From positions 1,396,106-1,460,105 of the forward strand of contig NZ_BSQG01000001.1 of the NCBI RefSeq assembly GCF_030268225.1: 64,000 nucleotides of DNA, read 5' to 3'. The notes under the pieces are model-generated. The model did not search any database and was not told the origin of the DNA. It saw only the letters and a program-made list of their open reading frames with translations. The position numbers were made by a program, and so were the translations under genes. Positions 45,497 through 54,227 of the stretch are shown piece after piece (position 1 is the stretch's first letter; the number at the start of each line of letters is the position of its first letter). The stretch comes from Nocardiopsis ansamitocini (GTDB lineage Bacteria > Actinomycetota > Actinomycetes > Streptosporangiales > Streptosporangiaceae).

Positions 45497-46417
45497 TCAG
45501 GAGAGGGGCTGGCCGTTGTTGGCGCGGGTCCCGTCGGGTGTGATCGCCCACCAGGTGCCGCCGACTCCGTGCCCGCTGATCGGGTCGGCCTCGGTGTCCT
45601 TGGTGAACCAGTAGACGGGCCAGCAGTCGATCGCCAGCTGCTCGGTACCGTCCGCGCGGACCAGGGTGCTGATCAGCTCCGGCGCGATGCCCTGGACCGA
45701 GGCGGCGTCGGCGGGTTTGGCCGGTTTCCAGGTCTCGGTGCACTCACCGTCGCAGTTGGAGACCATCGGCCATGCGGTGTCGTCGTCGAAACGGTACAAA
45801 GTGCGGTTCTCGGCGTCCTTGACGATCGCGCCCAGCGCGGAGTCCTGGGCGGCCGAGACCGCACCGGTGGCCGGCTGGCTCGCCTCGGGCTGCTGGGGGG
45901 CCTCGGACTGTCCGGCACGGCCTCCCTCGCCGGTGACCGCCCACCACACGCCGTTGACACCCTGGCCCTTGACGTCTCCTGGGCCTTCGTCCTTGGCGAA
46001 CAGGTACATCGGCCAGCCCGCGATCGTCAACTGCTTGGTGCCGTCGGCGCGGGTGACCTCGCCCAGCAGCGAGGGGTCGGGGATGTCCACGGCGCTGGCG
46101 TTCTCGGCCAGCACCGGCGGCCACGCCGCGGCGCAGTCCCCGGCGCAGTTGGACGCCGAAGGGTCGGCGGTGTCGTTGTCGAAACGGTAGAGGGTCTCCT
46201 GCTCGCCGTTGACCAGGATCGTGCCGAGTTCGCCCGCGTCGGCGGCCGACACCTGGCCGCTGACCCCGGTCACCAGACCGGACCCGGTCGGCTGCGCCTC
46301 CTGGATGGCGTCGGCCCCGGCGGAGACGAGGGATTCCAGGCCACAAGAGCTCGCGAGGAGCACCACGGCCGAAGCGGCCGAGGCGGTGAGTGCGCGTCGG
46401 CGCATCGTGCTGTTCAT
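45497..46417 (-). CDS. Secreted lipoprotein with two YRFDxD repeats
   Basis: The 306-residue protein has a signal peptide with lipobox LASSC (Cys25). The rest is two copies of a module of about 110 residues. Each contains LYRFDNDT or LYRFDDDT, then a pair of Cys (NCAGDC or NCDGEC), a WPP or WKP block, and AGWPMYLFAKD or DCWPVYWFTKD. These belong to the COG4315 predicted lipoprotein family with Yx(F/W)xxD motif. Function is unknown; membership of the local sigma regulon is likely in view of linkage. The middle linker is Pro/Gln-rich. Confidence 0.85.
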   Translation of the reverse strand: MNSTMRRRALTASAASAVVLLASSCGLESLVSAGADAIQEAQPTGSGLVTGVSGQVSAADAGELGTILVNGEQETLYRFDNDTADPSASNCAGDCAAAWPPVLAENASAVDIPDPSLLGEVTRADGTKQLTIAGWPMYLFAKDEGPGDVKGQGVNGVWWAVTGEGGRAGQSEAPQQPEASQPATGAVSAAQDSALGAIVKDAENRTLYRFDDDTAWPMVSNCDGECTETWKPAKPADAASVQGIAPELISTLVRADGTEQLAIDCWPVYWFTKDTEADPISGHGVGGTWWAITPDGTRANNGQPLS

Positions 46418-46677
46418 GATCGTCTGCTCCTCTTCGACATGTCCGGCACCGTGCGGGCGCCGTGTTCACCGGTCCATACGGACGGGGTGGCGAAAACGGT
46501 TCAACGGATTCGAGGTTTTTCCGCGAATGTTTTTCGCGGGTCCGGTGTGCGCCCGCGGCCCCTGTCGTGAGCAGCAGGGGAATTTGCTGGTGGCGAGGGG
46601 CTCCACCAGTTGTCCCCCTCGACTGCGATGTCGCTTTTTTGCCAGTCCTGGCCGTGCGGGCAGCCGATACTGAAGGG

Positions 46678-48147
46678 GTGTACCAAGAGACGGAACGCTG
46701 CGTTCGAGCCGTGCGGTCCAAGGACGCCCGTTTCGACGGGTGGTTCTTCACCGCGGTGACCACGACCCGGATCTACTGCCGGCCCAGTTGCCCGGTGGCC
46801 CCGCCCAAAGCCGAGAACATGCGCTTCTACCCCAGTTCCGCGGCGGCCCAGCAGGCGGGGTTCCGCGCCTGCAAGCGGTGCCGCCCCGACACCAGCCCGG
46901 GCTCGCCCGAATGGGACGAGCGCGCGGACCTGGTGGCCCGGGCGATGCGGCTGATCGCGGACGGGGTGGTGGACCGCAAGGGGGTTCCCGGTCTGGCTGC
47001 GGAGCTCGGCTACAGCACCCGCCAGGTGGAGCGTCAACTGGTGGCCGAGCTCGGGGCCGGACCGCTGGCACTGGCCCGGGCCCAGCGCGCGCAGACCGCC
47101 CGATTGCTGATCGAGACCACCGCGCTGCCGATGGGCGACGTCGCCTTCGCCGCCGGGTTCGCCAGCATCCGCACGTTCAACGAGACGGTGCGCGAAGTGT
47201 TCGCGCTCTCCCCCACCGAGTTGCGTCGGCGCGCGGGCCGGGGCGGGGTCGCGCCGGCGGTGGGGGCGCTGTCGCTACGGCTGCCGTTCCGGGCCCCGCT
47301 GTGCCCGGACAACCTGTTCGGGCACCTGGCCGCGACGGCGGTGCCGGGGGTCGAGGAGTGGCGTGACGGGTCCTACCGGTGCGCGCTGCGGCTGCCGCAC
47401 GGTACGGGCGTGGCCGCCCTGCGGCCAATGCCCGACCATGTCGCCTGCCGGCTGGAACTGGGCGACCTTCGGGACCTGTCCACCGCGATCAGCCGGTGCC
47501 GGCGGTTGCTCGACCTGGACGCCGACCCGGTGGCGGTGGACGAGCTCCTGCGCGCGGATTCCGTGCTGGCCCCGCTGGTGGACAAGGACCCGGGGCGCAG
47601 GGTTCCCCGGAGCACGGATCCGGTGGACTTCGCGGTGCGCGCGATCCTGGGACAGCAGGTGTCCACGGCGGCGGCCCGAACCCATGCGGGGCGCCTGGTC
47701 GCGGCGTACGGCGAGCCCATCGACGACCCCGGGGGCGGGCTGACCCACCTCTTTCCCACGCCCGAGACCCTGATGGAGCTGGATCCACGATCGCTGGCGC
47801 TGCCCCGCGCCCGTCGGGCGGCCGTGCTGGCCCTCGTCGAGGCGCTGGCCGGCGGTGGGATCGACCTCGGGCCGGGCGGGGACCGCGATCTGGCCCGCGC
47901 CCGGCTGAGCGCGCTGCCGGGCCTGGGGCCCTGGACGGTGGAGACGATCGCGATGCGCTCGATGGGCGACCCGGACGCGTTCGTCGCCACCGACCTCGGG
48001 GTGAAGGCCGCGGCGAAGTCGCTGGGGCTGCCGCACACGCCCGGCGCACTGACCCGGCATGCCCGGGCGTGGCGGCCCTGGCGCGCCTACGCGGTGCAGT
48101 ACCTCTGGGGAAGCGGTGACCACGCGGTGAACCGGATGCCGCTCTAG
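46678..48147 (+). CDS. Ada-AlkA fusion: methylphosphotriester sensor and 3-methyladenine glycosylase
   Basis: The 489-residue protein joins an Ada-type zinc methyl-acceptor domain to AlkA. The zinc Cys are C34, C38, C65 and C68 (IYCRPSC and ACKRC). An AraC-type helix-turn-helix follows (about 80-180), then an AlkA N-domain and the HhH-GPD glycosylase domain with LPGLGPWTVETIAMR and the catalytic Asp in FVATDLG. It would sense and repair DNA alkylation. GTG 46678 lies six bases beyond a -10-like GATACT, so a leaderless mRNA is possible. A short stem follows the stop. Confidence 0.93.
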   Translation: MYQETERCVRAVRSKDARFDGWFFTAVTTTRIYCRPSCPVAPPKAENMRFYPSSAAAQQAGFRACKRCRPDTSPGSPEWDERADLVARAMRLIADGVVDRKGVPGLAAELGYSTRQVERQLVAELGAGPLALARAQRAQTARLLIETTALPMGDVAFAAGFASIRTFNETVREVFALSPTELRRRAGRGGVAPAVGALSLRLPFRAPLCPDNLFGHLAATAVPGVEEWRDGSYRCALRLPHGTGVAALRPMPDHVACRLELGDLRDLSTAISRCRRLLDLDADPVAVDELLRADSVLAPLVDKDPGRRVPRSTDPVDFAVRAILGQQVSTAAARTHAGRLVAAYGEPIDDPGGGLTHLFPTPETLMELDPRSLALPRARRAAVLALVEALAGGGIDLGPGGDRDLARARLSALPGLGPWTVETIAMRSMGDPDAFVATDLGVKAAAKSLGLPHTPGALTRHARAWRPWRAYAVQYLWGSGDHAVNRMPL

Positions 48148-48174
48148 CGTGCGCCCCTGGATTCGCGGCGCACG
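48148..48174. terminator. Hairpin after the Ada-AlkA gene
   Basis: CGTGCGCC (48148-48155) pairs with GGCGCACG (48167-48174), immediately after the stop codon. Confidence 0.5.
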
Positions 48175-48215
48175 CAGGGCTTCTTGCGGTGATCGCGGCG
48201 TCCTAGGATGCACGC

Positions 48216-48668
48216 GTGACCGATCACTTCAGAGACTCCGACGAGCGTCCTCCGCACCCCCACGAAGGGGAGGTCCGCGAGGTCCCCACCGGCAAGAACG
48301 CGACCAAACTGGCCTACGCTCCCGAGCGGGACGGGAAGGCCGACACCGGGGAGATCGTGTGGACCTGGGTTCCCTTCGAGGAAGACCCCGGCCGCGGCAA
48401 GGACCGCCCCCTTCTGGTCGTCGGGCGCAAAGGCGGTGAGCTGCACGGGCTGATGCTCTCCAGCCGGGAACCCGACCACTGGGAGGAGCAGGACTGGCTC
48501 GCGCTGGGCCGTGGCGCCTGGGACCGTGAGGGCCGGGAGTCCTATATCCGGCTGGACCGCCTCTTCGAGTTCGGCGAGAGCGACATCCGCCGTGAGGGCG
48601 CGGTCGTGGAGGAGAAGGTGTTCTGGCTGATCGCCGACGTCCTCAGGGAGCGTTACGGCTGGCGTTGA
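48216..48668 (+). CDS. PemK/MazF-like toxin family protein
   Basis: The 150-residue protein has an N-terminal polar stretch and then the PemK/MazF fold (about 47-150) with GEIVWTWVPFEEDPGRGKDRPLLVVG, then SREPDHW and SYIRLDRLF. MazF-type toxins cut RNA, but this actinobacterial group usually has no antitoxin beside it, and none is seen here. The PFEED...KDRPLLVV pocket is preserved. Function could be housekeeping RNA processing rather than a toxin. Start is GTG 48216 without a strong SD. Confidence 0.85.
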   Translation: MTDHFRDSDERPPHPHEGEVREVPTGKNATKLAYAPERDGKADTGEIVWTWVPFEEDPGRGKDRPLLVVGRKGGELHGLMLSSREPDHWEEQDWLALGRGAWDREGRESYIRLDRLFEFGESDIRREGAVVEEKVFWLIADVLRERYGWR

Positions 48669-48701
48669 CGCCCCGGACGCCGGTGCGGCCGGGGCCTGCG
48701 G

Positions 48702-48944
48702 TCATCGCCGCCCCGGGACGAAGGACCCCGACCGCACCTCTCCCGCCGGCCGGTAGGTGGTGACCACGACGCCCGTGCCGGTGGCGGTGGTGGCCACAAG
48801 GTGCAGGGCCGCGGGCACGGCGCCCTCCTGGAAGAGGCGCCGGCCCCGGCCCAGGACCACCGGGTAGCTCCACAGCCGGTAGACGTCGATGAGCCCGTGC
48901 CCGCGGGCTATCAGGGTCCGGGCGAGCTCTCCGCTGCCGTTCAC
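48702..48944 (-). pseudogene. Remnant of a dihydrofolate-reductase-family (RibD C-terminal) gene
   Basis: The 80-residue reading frame encodes only the C-terminal third of this family: NGSGELARTLIARG, then IDVYRLWSYPVVLGRGRRLF and TGTGVVVTTYRPAGEVRSG. The N-terminal cofactor-binding half is missing; upstream sequence has no matching frame. Family members are normally about 190 residues. It is therefore a decayed fragment at the boundary to the accessory region. Confidence 0.8.
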
Positions 48945-49331
48945 CTGGGGTTACCTGGGGCTCGCGGCCGGGCCGGTTCCCCCGAACGGGCGGTTCGGCC
49001 ACGCCTCGACCGCCGGCTTCGCACGCGGGCCGAGCGGTGCGCGAAGGAATGCGATCACTGATTCCCGGAAACGGAAATTTCACCTAATTGCACGTGCGAA
49101 AGTACATACCGTTTGCACATGCAATCCCATCCGTCACACGATCAGGAAATCCCCGGAGTGCAATATCCGGAAAACGGTGGCCGGAAGCTGCCAATGGAAC
49201 GACATACACGCAGGTCAAAGAATTCTTCACCGTTGTCTTTGTCGGCGCATTCTGGAAACCGATTACGAATCTGGCCTTATCCGCGAGCCCGGTGCAAGAA
49301 TTGTTCTCCATCATGAATACGGGAGTGGCCG
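48945..49331. promoter_or_regulatory. Upstream region of the SARP gene with two palindromes
   Basis: Two 12-bp near-palindromes, TTGCACGTGCGA (49088-49099) and TTGCACATGCAA (49113-49124), lie 25 bp apart, centre to centre. They are about 210-240 bases upstream of the SARP start and resemble paired sites for a dimeric regulator. The DNA from 49060 to 49320 is AT-richer than its neighbours. No gene is visible. Confidence 0.45.
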
Positions 49332-52300
49332 GTGGAACTGCGGGTACTCGGGGCGGTACGGATGCACGTCGGGGGGCGGCGCGTCGAGCTGGGCGCCGGC
49401 AAGGAACTCGCGATCGTCGCGGCGCTGGGCCTGGCAGCGGGGAGCAGGCGGGGCGTCACCGCCGATGTGCTGATCGACCAGGTGTGGGACGGCGAACCGC
49501 CGGCCCGGACCACTCTCCAGGCCAACATCTCCCGTATTCGCAAGAAGCTGGACCCGCTCGGGATCGGCCCGAACCCGATCCCGCAGGACAACGGCGTCTA
49601 CCGGTTGCCGATCGTCCCGGAGTCCATCGACTGGTTCCGGTTCAAGGAACTGCAGTCCAGGGCCACCCATCTACGGACGGCGGGCGAATACGGGGTGGCG
49701 CTGGGCGTACTGGACGAGGCGCTGGAGCTGTGGGACGGCGAAGCCCTCACCGGTGTCCAGGGCCGATGGGCGCAGGGGCAGCGCGAGACGATGCGCGTGG
49801 CGTTGCAGTCGGTGCGGAGCGCATGGGCGGAGACGGCCCTGCACGCCCGTCCCGACGAGGACCACAGCGACGCCCTCACCGGTTTCCTCGCGGAGTCTCC
49901 CGGCGACGAGCCGCTGCTGGACTGTCTGATGGCGGCCTACCAGGCGGCGGGCCGCAACTCCGAGGCCCTCGCCGCCTTCTTCGCGCACAGCCATCGGTTG
50001 CGCGAGGAGCAGGGCACCACTCCCGCGTCGTACCTGGTGCGCAGGTACGAGTCGATCCTGCGGGGCGATCCGTACCGACCGCCGAGGACAGCGGGGGCCG
50101 GGCTCCCGGCCGGCACGGGCGTACCCGCCCCGCGGCCCGAGCCGTCTCCCGCCCCGCCCGTGCCCGAGGCGCCACGCAACAGCCTGCCGCCCTACGTCGC
50201 GGACTTCACCGACCGGACCAACGAGATCTCGGCCCTGGTCAGCGCCGCCACGGGGCGCCGGGGCATCCACGTGGTGACCGGTATGCCGGGGGTGGGCAAG
50301 ACCGCTCTGGCGGTGCGGGCCGCCCACCGGATCAAGGGGTGGTTCCCGGACCGGCAGATGTATCTCCACCTGCGCGGCTACCAGGACACGCCGAGGCTGG
50401 AGCCGATGGAGGCCCTGCAAGAGCTGCTGAGTATGCTCGGCTCCCCCGCTCAGCATCTGCCATCGACTCTGGAGCAGCGCATCGCGCTGTGGCGGGACCG
50501 CACGGCGGACATGCGCGGCCTGCTCGTCCTGGACGATGCCGCCACCGCCGAGCAGGTCATCCCCCTCCTGCCCAGTTCGCCGCGCTGCATGGTGGTCGTC
50601 ACCAGCCGCAGCCGGCTGACCGGTCTGGACGGCGCCCGGCAGGTCAGCCTCGACTCCCTGTCCACCGAGGACGCCAAGGCCCTGTTCCTGAAAACGGTGG
50701 GGCACGACCCTGGGTATGCGGACGCCGACCTGGCCGAGGTGGTGGAACTGTGCCACCGGCTCCCTCTGGTGCTGCGCCTCACCGGTAACTGGCTGCGCAC
50801 GCACTCCACCTGGACTCTTCCGCGTCTGTGCCGACGGTTGCGGGAGAACGCCACCCACGTACACGGTCTCCCCGACCTGGACCGGAAACTGGGGGCGGTG
50901 CTGACGCTCGCCGTCAAGGACCTGTCCCCCACCACCTGCGACGCCTTCCTGCGGTTCGGGTTGCACCCGGAGAGCGAGTTCAGCCTTTCCGCCGCCGCCG
51001 CGCTCGCGGGGACGGACGAGTACTCCTGCGAGGAGGCGATCGAGGAACTCGTGGACCTGCACCTGATCCACGAGACCCAGCCCGGCCTCTACCGGATGCA
51101 CGGGCTGATCACGGCGTTCGCGAAACGGAGCGGCCGGCTTTCGCTCCACGGAGAACAGGCCCGGGCGGCTTGTGTCCGGGTGCTCGACTACTACCTGGGG
51201 GCCTGCGAGGCGGCGGATCGTCGGCTGTCCCCCGACCGCAAGCGGATGCCGACGGAACCCTCGGGCTCCCCCACTCTCCCGGTCTTCACCGACTCCCCCG
51301 CGGCGGCCGCGTGGCTGACCTCGACGCGTTCGACCCTGCTCGCCGTCATCGACTGGGCGTACGCGCAGCCGGACCTGGCGGAGTACGGCGCGCGGCTCAG
51401 CCACCTGCTGGCCGGTTACCTGTACAACTACGGCCCTTGGGGGACGGCCGTGCGCGTCCAGGAGCGCGCGGTGGAGGTGTGGACGCAGCGCGCACACTCC
51501 GAGAACAAGGCGTACGCCCTGATCGACCTCGGCCGCAACCTGATGCAGACCGGTGATCACCCGGCGGCGCTGGCCCGGATCGAGCAGAGCCTGGCGATAT
51601 GGGAACGGACGGCGGACAGCAGCGGGCTGGCGCTGGCGCTGGACACGATCGGGATGGCCTACGCGCGGCAGGACAAACTCGCGATAGCCCAGGTCTACCT
51701 CCAGCGCGCACTGGGGCTTTACCGGGCCTCCGACGAGCAGACGGGTTACGCCACGTGCCTCGACCACATCGGCAACCTCCACTACGAGGCCGGGCGTACG
51801 GAGTCCGCAGTCGAAAAGTTGAACCAGTCGTTGGACCTCTACCACGCGATGGACGACGTCCAGGGGATCGCGGGCATAAAGGTGAGCCTGTCCAGCTGTT
51901 TCAAGACGCTTGGACGCCATCGGGAGGCGATCCAACTGGCGGCCGAGTCGCTGGAGTTGTTTCAACGGCTGGGTGACCGCCAAATAGAAGGAACCCTGCA
52001 CGGGAACATCGGGGTCATGCACGCGGAGCGCGGCGAGCACACACGGGCGATCCGCTCCTGTGAGACCGCCGTGTCCATCCACCGGGCTACGGGCGACCGC
52101 CGCTCGGAAATCCGTTTCTTGACCAGGATCGCTCATTCCCTGGTGGAATCCGGCGAGGCCGAGAGAGCCCTGGCTGGCTTCACCACCTGTCAACGGATCA
52201 ACCCTCCCTCGAACAACCCCGAGGCGGAGGCGCGGATACTCAGCGGTTTCGGCAAAGCCTACGCCGCGCTGTCCGAGCCGGAGCAGGCAGAGGAATACTT

Positions 52301-52514
52301 CACAGCTGCGTTGGACCTGATCAGGAGCGCCGAGACTCCGACCGGCAAAGCCGAAGTGCTGCTGGAGTTCTGTCTTTTTCTCATCGGACGGGACGAGACG
52401 CAACGGGCCCGATCCCTGATCGAAGAAGGAACAAGGATCTGTGAAGGGCTGAACTTCCCGGAGGCACGGACACTTCGCCTCCTCAAGGATTCACTGAGCC
52501 TACAGCGCCACTAG
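49332..52514 (+). CDS. AfsR/SARP-family regulator with NB-ARC and TPR domains
   Basis: The 1060-residue protein has an OmpR-like winged helix (about 1-90, ELRVLGAVRMHVGGRRVELG). A bacterial transcriptional activation domain (about 95-245) ends at EEQGTTPASYLVRRYESIL. A Pro-rich linker and an NB-ARC ATPase follow, with Walker A GMPGVGKTAL (about 317-326), GLLVLDDAATAEQ and MVVVTSRSRL. The C-terminal half is TPR repeats. This is the AfsR layout, which activates antibiotic or developmental genes. No biosynthetic cluster is visible nearby, so its target may be local (the 52.6 kb small transcript) or distant. Start GTG 49332 has a weak RBS. Confidence 0.95.
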   Translation: MELRVLGAVRMHVGGRRVELGAGKELAIVAALGLAAGSRRGVTADVLIDQVWDGEPPARTTLQANISRIRKKLDPLGIGPNPIPQDNGVYRLPIVPESIDWFRFKELQSRATHLRTAGEYGVALGVLDEALELWDGEALTGVQGRWAQGQRETMRVALQSVRSAWAETALHARPDEDHSDALTGFLAESPGDEPLLDCLMAAYQAAGRNSEALAAFFAHSHRLREEQGTTPASYLVRRYESILRGDPYRPPRTAGAGLPAGTGVPAPRPEPSPAPPVPEAPRNSLPPYVADFTDRTNEISALVSAATGRRGIHVVTGMPGVGKTALAVRAAHRIKGWFPDRQMYLHLRGYQDTPRLEPMEALQELLSMLGSPAQHLPSTLEQRIALWRDRTADMRGLLVLDDAATAEQVIPLLPSSPRCMVVVTSRSRLTGLDGARQVSLDSLSTEDAKALFLKTVGHDPGYADADLAEVVELCHRLPLVLRLTGNWLRTHSTWTLPRLCRRLRENATHVHGLPDLDRKLGAVLTLAVKDLSPTTCDAFLRFGLHPESEFSLSAAAALAGTDEYSCEEAIEELVDLHLIHETQPGLYRMHGLITAFAKRSGRLSLHGEQARAACVRVLDYYLGACEAADRRLSPDRKRMPTEPSGSPTLPVFTDSPAAAAWLTSTRSTLLAVIDWAYAQPDLAEYGARLSHLLAGYLYNYGPWGTAVRVQERAVEVWTQRAHSENKAYALIDLGRNLMQTGDHPAALARIEQSLAIWERTADSSGLALALDTIGMAYARQDKLAIAQVYLQRALGLYRASDEQTGYATCLDHIGNLHYEAGRTESAVEKLNQSLDLYHAMDDVQGIAGIKVSLSSCFKTLGRHREAIQLAAESLELFQRLGDRQIEGTLHGNIGVMHAERGEHTRAIRSCETAVSIHRATGDRRSEIRFLTRIAHSLVESGEAERALAGFTTCQRINPPSNNPEAEARILSGFGKAYAALSEPEQAEEYFTAALDLIRSAETPTGKAEVLLEFCLFLIGRDETQRARSLIEEGTRICEGLNFPEARTLRLLKDSLSLQRH

Positions 52515-52650
52515 CATAAATCCCAGCGGTGACAAAACACCCCAAAAGCCGAAATAGCGAAGAGAAGATTCCTATTTGACGGCTTTTCGCGCCCGGTGAA
52601 GCCTTAGCTGGTATTATCCGCTTGCCGCCGGTTTACACATCGAACGGCTG

Positions 52651-52776
52651 TACACTAGGAGCGGGGACGCGGTGACGGCAACCACCACGCCCCCTACCAC
52701 TCCGGTCCTTAATACGAGTAAGGAACGAAATGGATTTTTTTTCACCCCTGCATCAAATCGGAAATACACCCGCTGA
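52651..52776 (+). CDS. Possible short peptide gene (34 aa) behind a -10 box
   Basis: A -10-like TACACT (52651-52656) is followed by GGAG and a GTG at 52672. The open frame is 34 codons to a TGA at 52776 and is rich in Thr and Pro. It lies 157 bases downstream of the AfsR-like gene, a place where streptomycetes carry the small AfsR target afsS. There is no sequence evidence of homology, so this could also be non-coding RNA. Confidence is low. Confidence 0.25.
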   Translation, partial: YTRSGDAVTATTTPPTTPVLNTSKERNGFFFTPASNRKYTR

Positions 52777-52836
52777 CTTCGGGGGAAGCGGAACGGTCTG
52801 GCGCAAAAAGGGAAATCTGTAATTTCAAATAGACTG

Positions 52837-52865
52837 GGCTCACAGAAATTGTGAGCCTTTTCAAT
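52837..52865 (+). terminator. Intrinsic terminator
   Basis: GGCTCACA (52837-52844) pairs with TGTGAGCC (52850-52857), followed by TTTTCAATTTTT. This is the most classical intrinsic terminator in the window and lies 320 bases after the SARP stop. Confidence 0.85.
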
Positions 52866-53281
52866 TTTTATCACAAGAAGCACCAGAAGCATCCGAGGCC
52901 AATACTGCCACATGGGCAGGATAATTTTAAGACCTTCCGGTGGGTGATTTTTGAAATCTTACCCCCATCAGCGAGTTTTTTCCCTAGAAACTCCATCATC
53001 ACCAAAAATCACAGCAACCCATCCGGACCCAGCAGCCACTCAATCACCTTGACCTGCAATTTTTCTTGAAAAAGCCTTCCCATTTGAGCAAATCCACCAT
53101 CGTTCACCATAGCCGGAGCGCGATCCCACATCGCTCACCAACCACGAATATTTCGGGTATTGAACACGAATACCCTGCTCAGCCAACGAAAGAGAGGGCG
53201 AATAGAGGCGATACAGGCGAATGCGGTCGCCTCTCATCCATGATCAAGGCGCTGGCTCCGCCTCCTCGTCCACGCCTCCGC
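52866..53281. other. AT-rich non-coding tract
   Basis: About 415 bases with low GC. It contains the inverted repeat GGGTATT/AATACCC (53155-53161 and 53169-53175). GAGGCGA/TCGCCTC arms, near 53208-53238, may terminate the minus-strand fragment at 53282-53503. Frames here do not look coding. Confidence 0.35.
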
Positions 53282-53503
53282 TTACCGTCGTTCAAGCACG
53301 GGCGTCGGAGCTTGCGGAAGGCGCCTGAGGTCGGCCACGGCGGACAAAAGCGACCGGAGAGGGTGAGAGTGGTCAGTATGCAGCGTGTGCTCGCCTGCGA
53401 ACAGGTCCGGGTTGTCGGGGACGGCGGACCAGCGTTGTTGCGCGTGCTTGACGTCCACCTGCTCGGGACAGCGCACACCGGAAAGTTCGGTGAGTGTGTT
53501 CAC
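53282..53503 (-). pseudogene. Orphan C-terminal-like fragment, hypothetical
   Basis: The 73-residue frame from GTG 53503 has good third-position GC (high until the TAA) and reads like the end of a larger protein: LTELSGVRCPEQVDVKHAQQ, WSAVPDNPDLFAGEH and LRRLPQAPTPVLERR. Twelve more in-frame codons upstream, back to a TGA, could belong to it. It has no ribosome site. I do not recognise the family. A truncated remnant is likelier than a full gene. Confidence 0.4.
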
Positions 53504-53560
53504 CAGCGTTTTCGACTCGCGGGAGCCGAGATTTGATCAGGAAGGTCAAGGAAAAACTCG

Positions 53561-53749
53561 ATGACTATGCAGCGTGACCGGAAGTGGCACAAGAGCAGCT
53601 ACAGCACGGCCAACGGAAGCTGTGCCGAGGTAGCCGAGGGAGAAACCGTCTTGGTGCGCGACACCCAGAACCGCGGACTCGGACACATCGAGTACCCGCT
53701 CACGGCATGGATATCCTTCCTCCGTGACCTGAAGAGCGGCCTTTTTTGA
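53561..53749 (+). CDS. DUF397 domain protein
   Basis: The 62-residue protein matches DUF397 across its length: RKWHKSSYSTANGSCAEVAE, then VLVRDTQNRG and LTAWISFLRDLKSG. DUF397 proteins occur in actinomycetes beside HTH-DUF5753 regulators and modulate them, as in WhiJ-like developmental switches. The HTH-DUF5753 gene in this window lies 6.5 kb away on the same strand, so the pair appears to have been separated by the GT-B and STAND genes. A second ATG at 53567 is possible. Confidence 0.85.
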   Translation: MTMQRDRKWHKSSYSTANGSCAEVAEGETVLVRDTQNRGLGHIEYPLTAWISFLRDLKSGLF

Positions 53750-54227
53750 TCCCGGGCGTTTTCCTCTGACGGACACCGCAGCCGTGCCGGGCGAGAATCC
53801 AGTCGGCGTCTGAAGCCCGCCCTCTGAATCGGTGGGCCGGGTAACCAGTTCTCGGCAAGCCGTCCGGCATCGGCACCTCCACCGCGACCGCGCCATGTCC
53901 GCGACGCTGTCCGTGCTCACCCATCTCCAGCGCGATTTTATCGCGACCGGGGCCGACGACGAGTTCGCCTCCGATCCGTCGAGGTCTTTGATCGAGCGCG
54001 CCCGGACCCGCTCCTTGAGAGACGCGGCGAGTACCTATACGGGCTCCTCCATCGGGTCATCGTCCTGCTCAGGCAACCGCCGGGTTCCAGCAGACGCCTG
54101 AGCAGGACGCGCATTGCGCGCACCCGGCACGAAGCGGCTTGCAAGCCGGTCCAAGCCATACGCAAGCCTCCTGGCATGTGCCTTCGCCGAACCTCGTATC
54201 GAACCCCGCGAAGCGTTGGAGGACTCG
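53750..54227. other. Non-coding or decayed stretch with a 14-bp inverted repeat
   Basis: About 480 bases with frames on both strands but no recognisable domain. The inverted repeat CGTCCTGCTCAGGC (54061-54074) and its exact complement at 54096-54109 flank 21 bases. It could be a terminator or a regulator site for the operon starting at 54228. Confidence 0.4.

Noticed and set aside
48216..48668. Complete toxin-antitoxin module at the PemK-like gene
   Set aside because: No small antitoxin frame overlaps or precedes it.
49671..52403. Minus-strand frame opposite the AfsR-like gene
   Set aside because: No domains, Arg/Gly-rich shadow composition; the + strand has clear winged-helix, BTAD, NB-ARC and TPR.
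53832..54101. Small + frame upstream of the GT-B operon
   Set aside because: No recognisable domain and no Shine-Dalgarno site; a 14-bp inverted repeat lies across its end.
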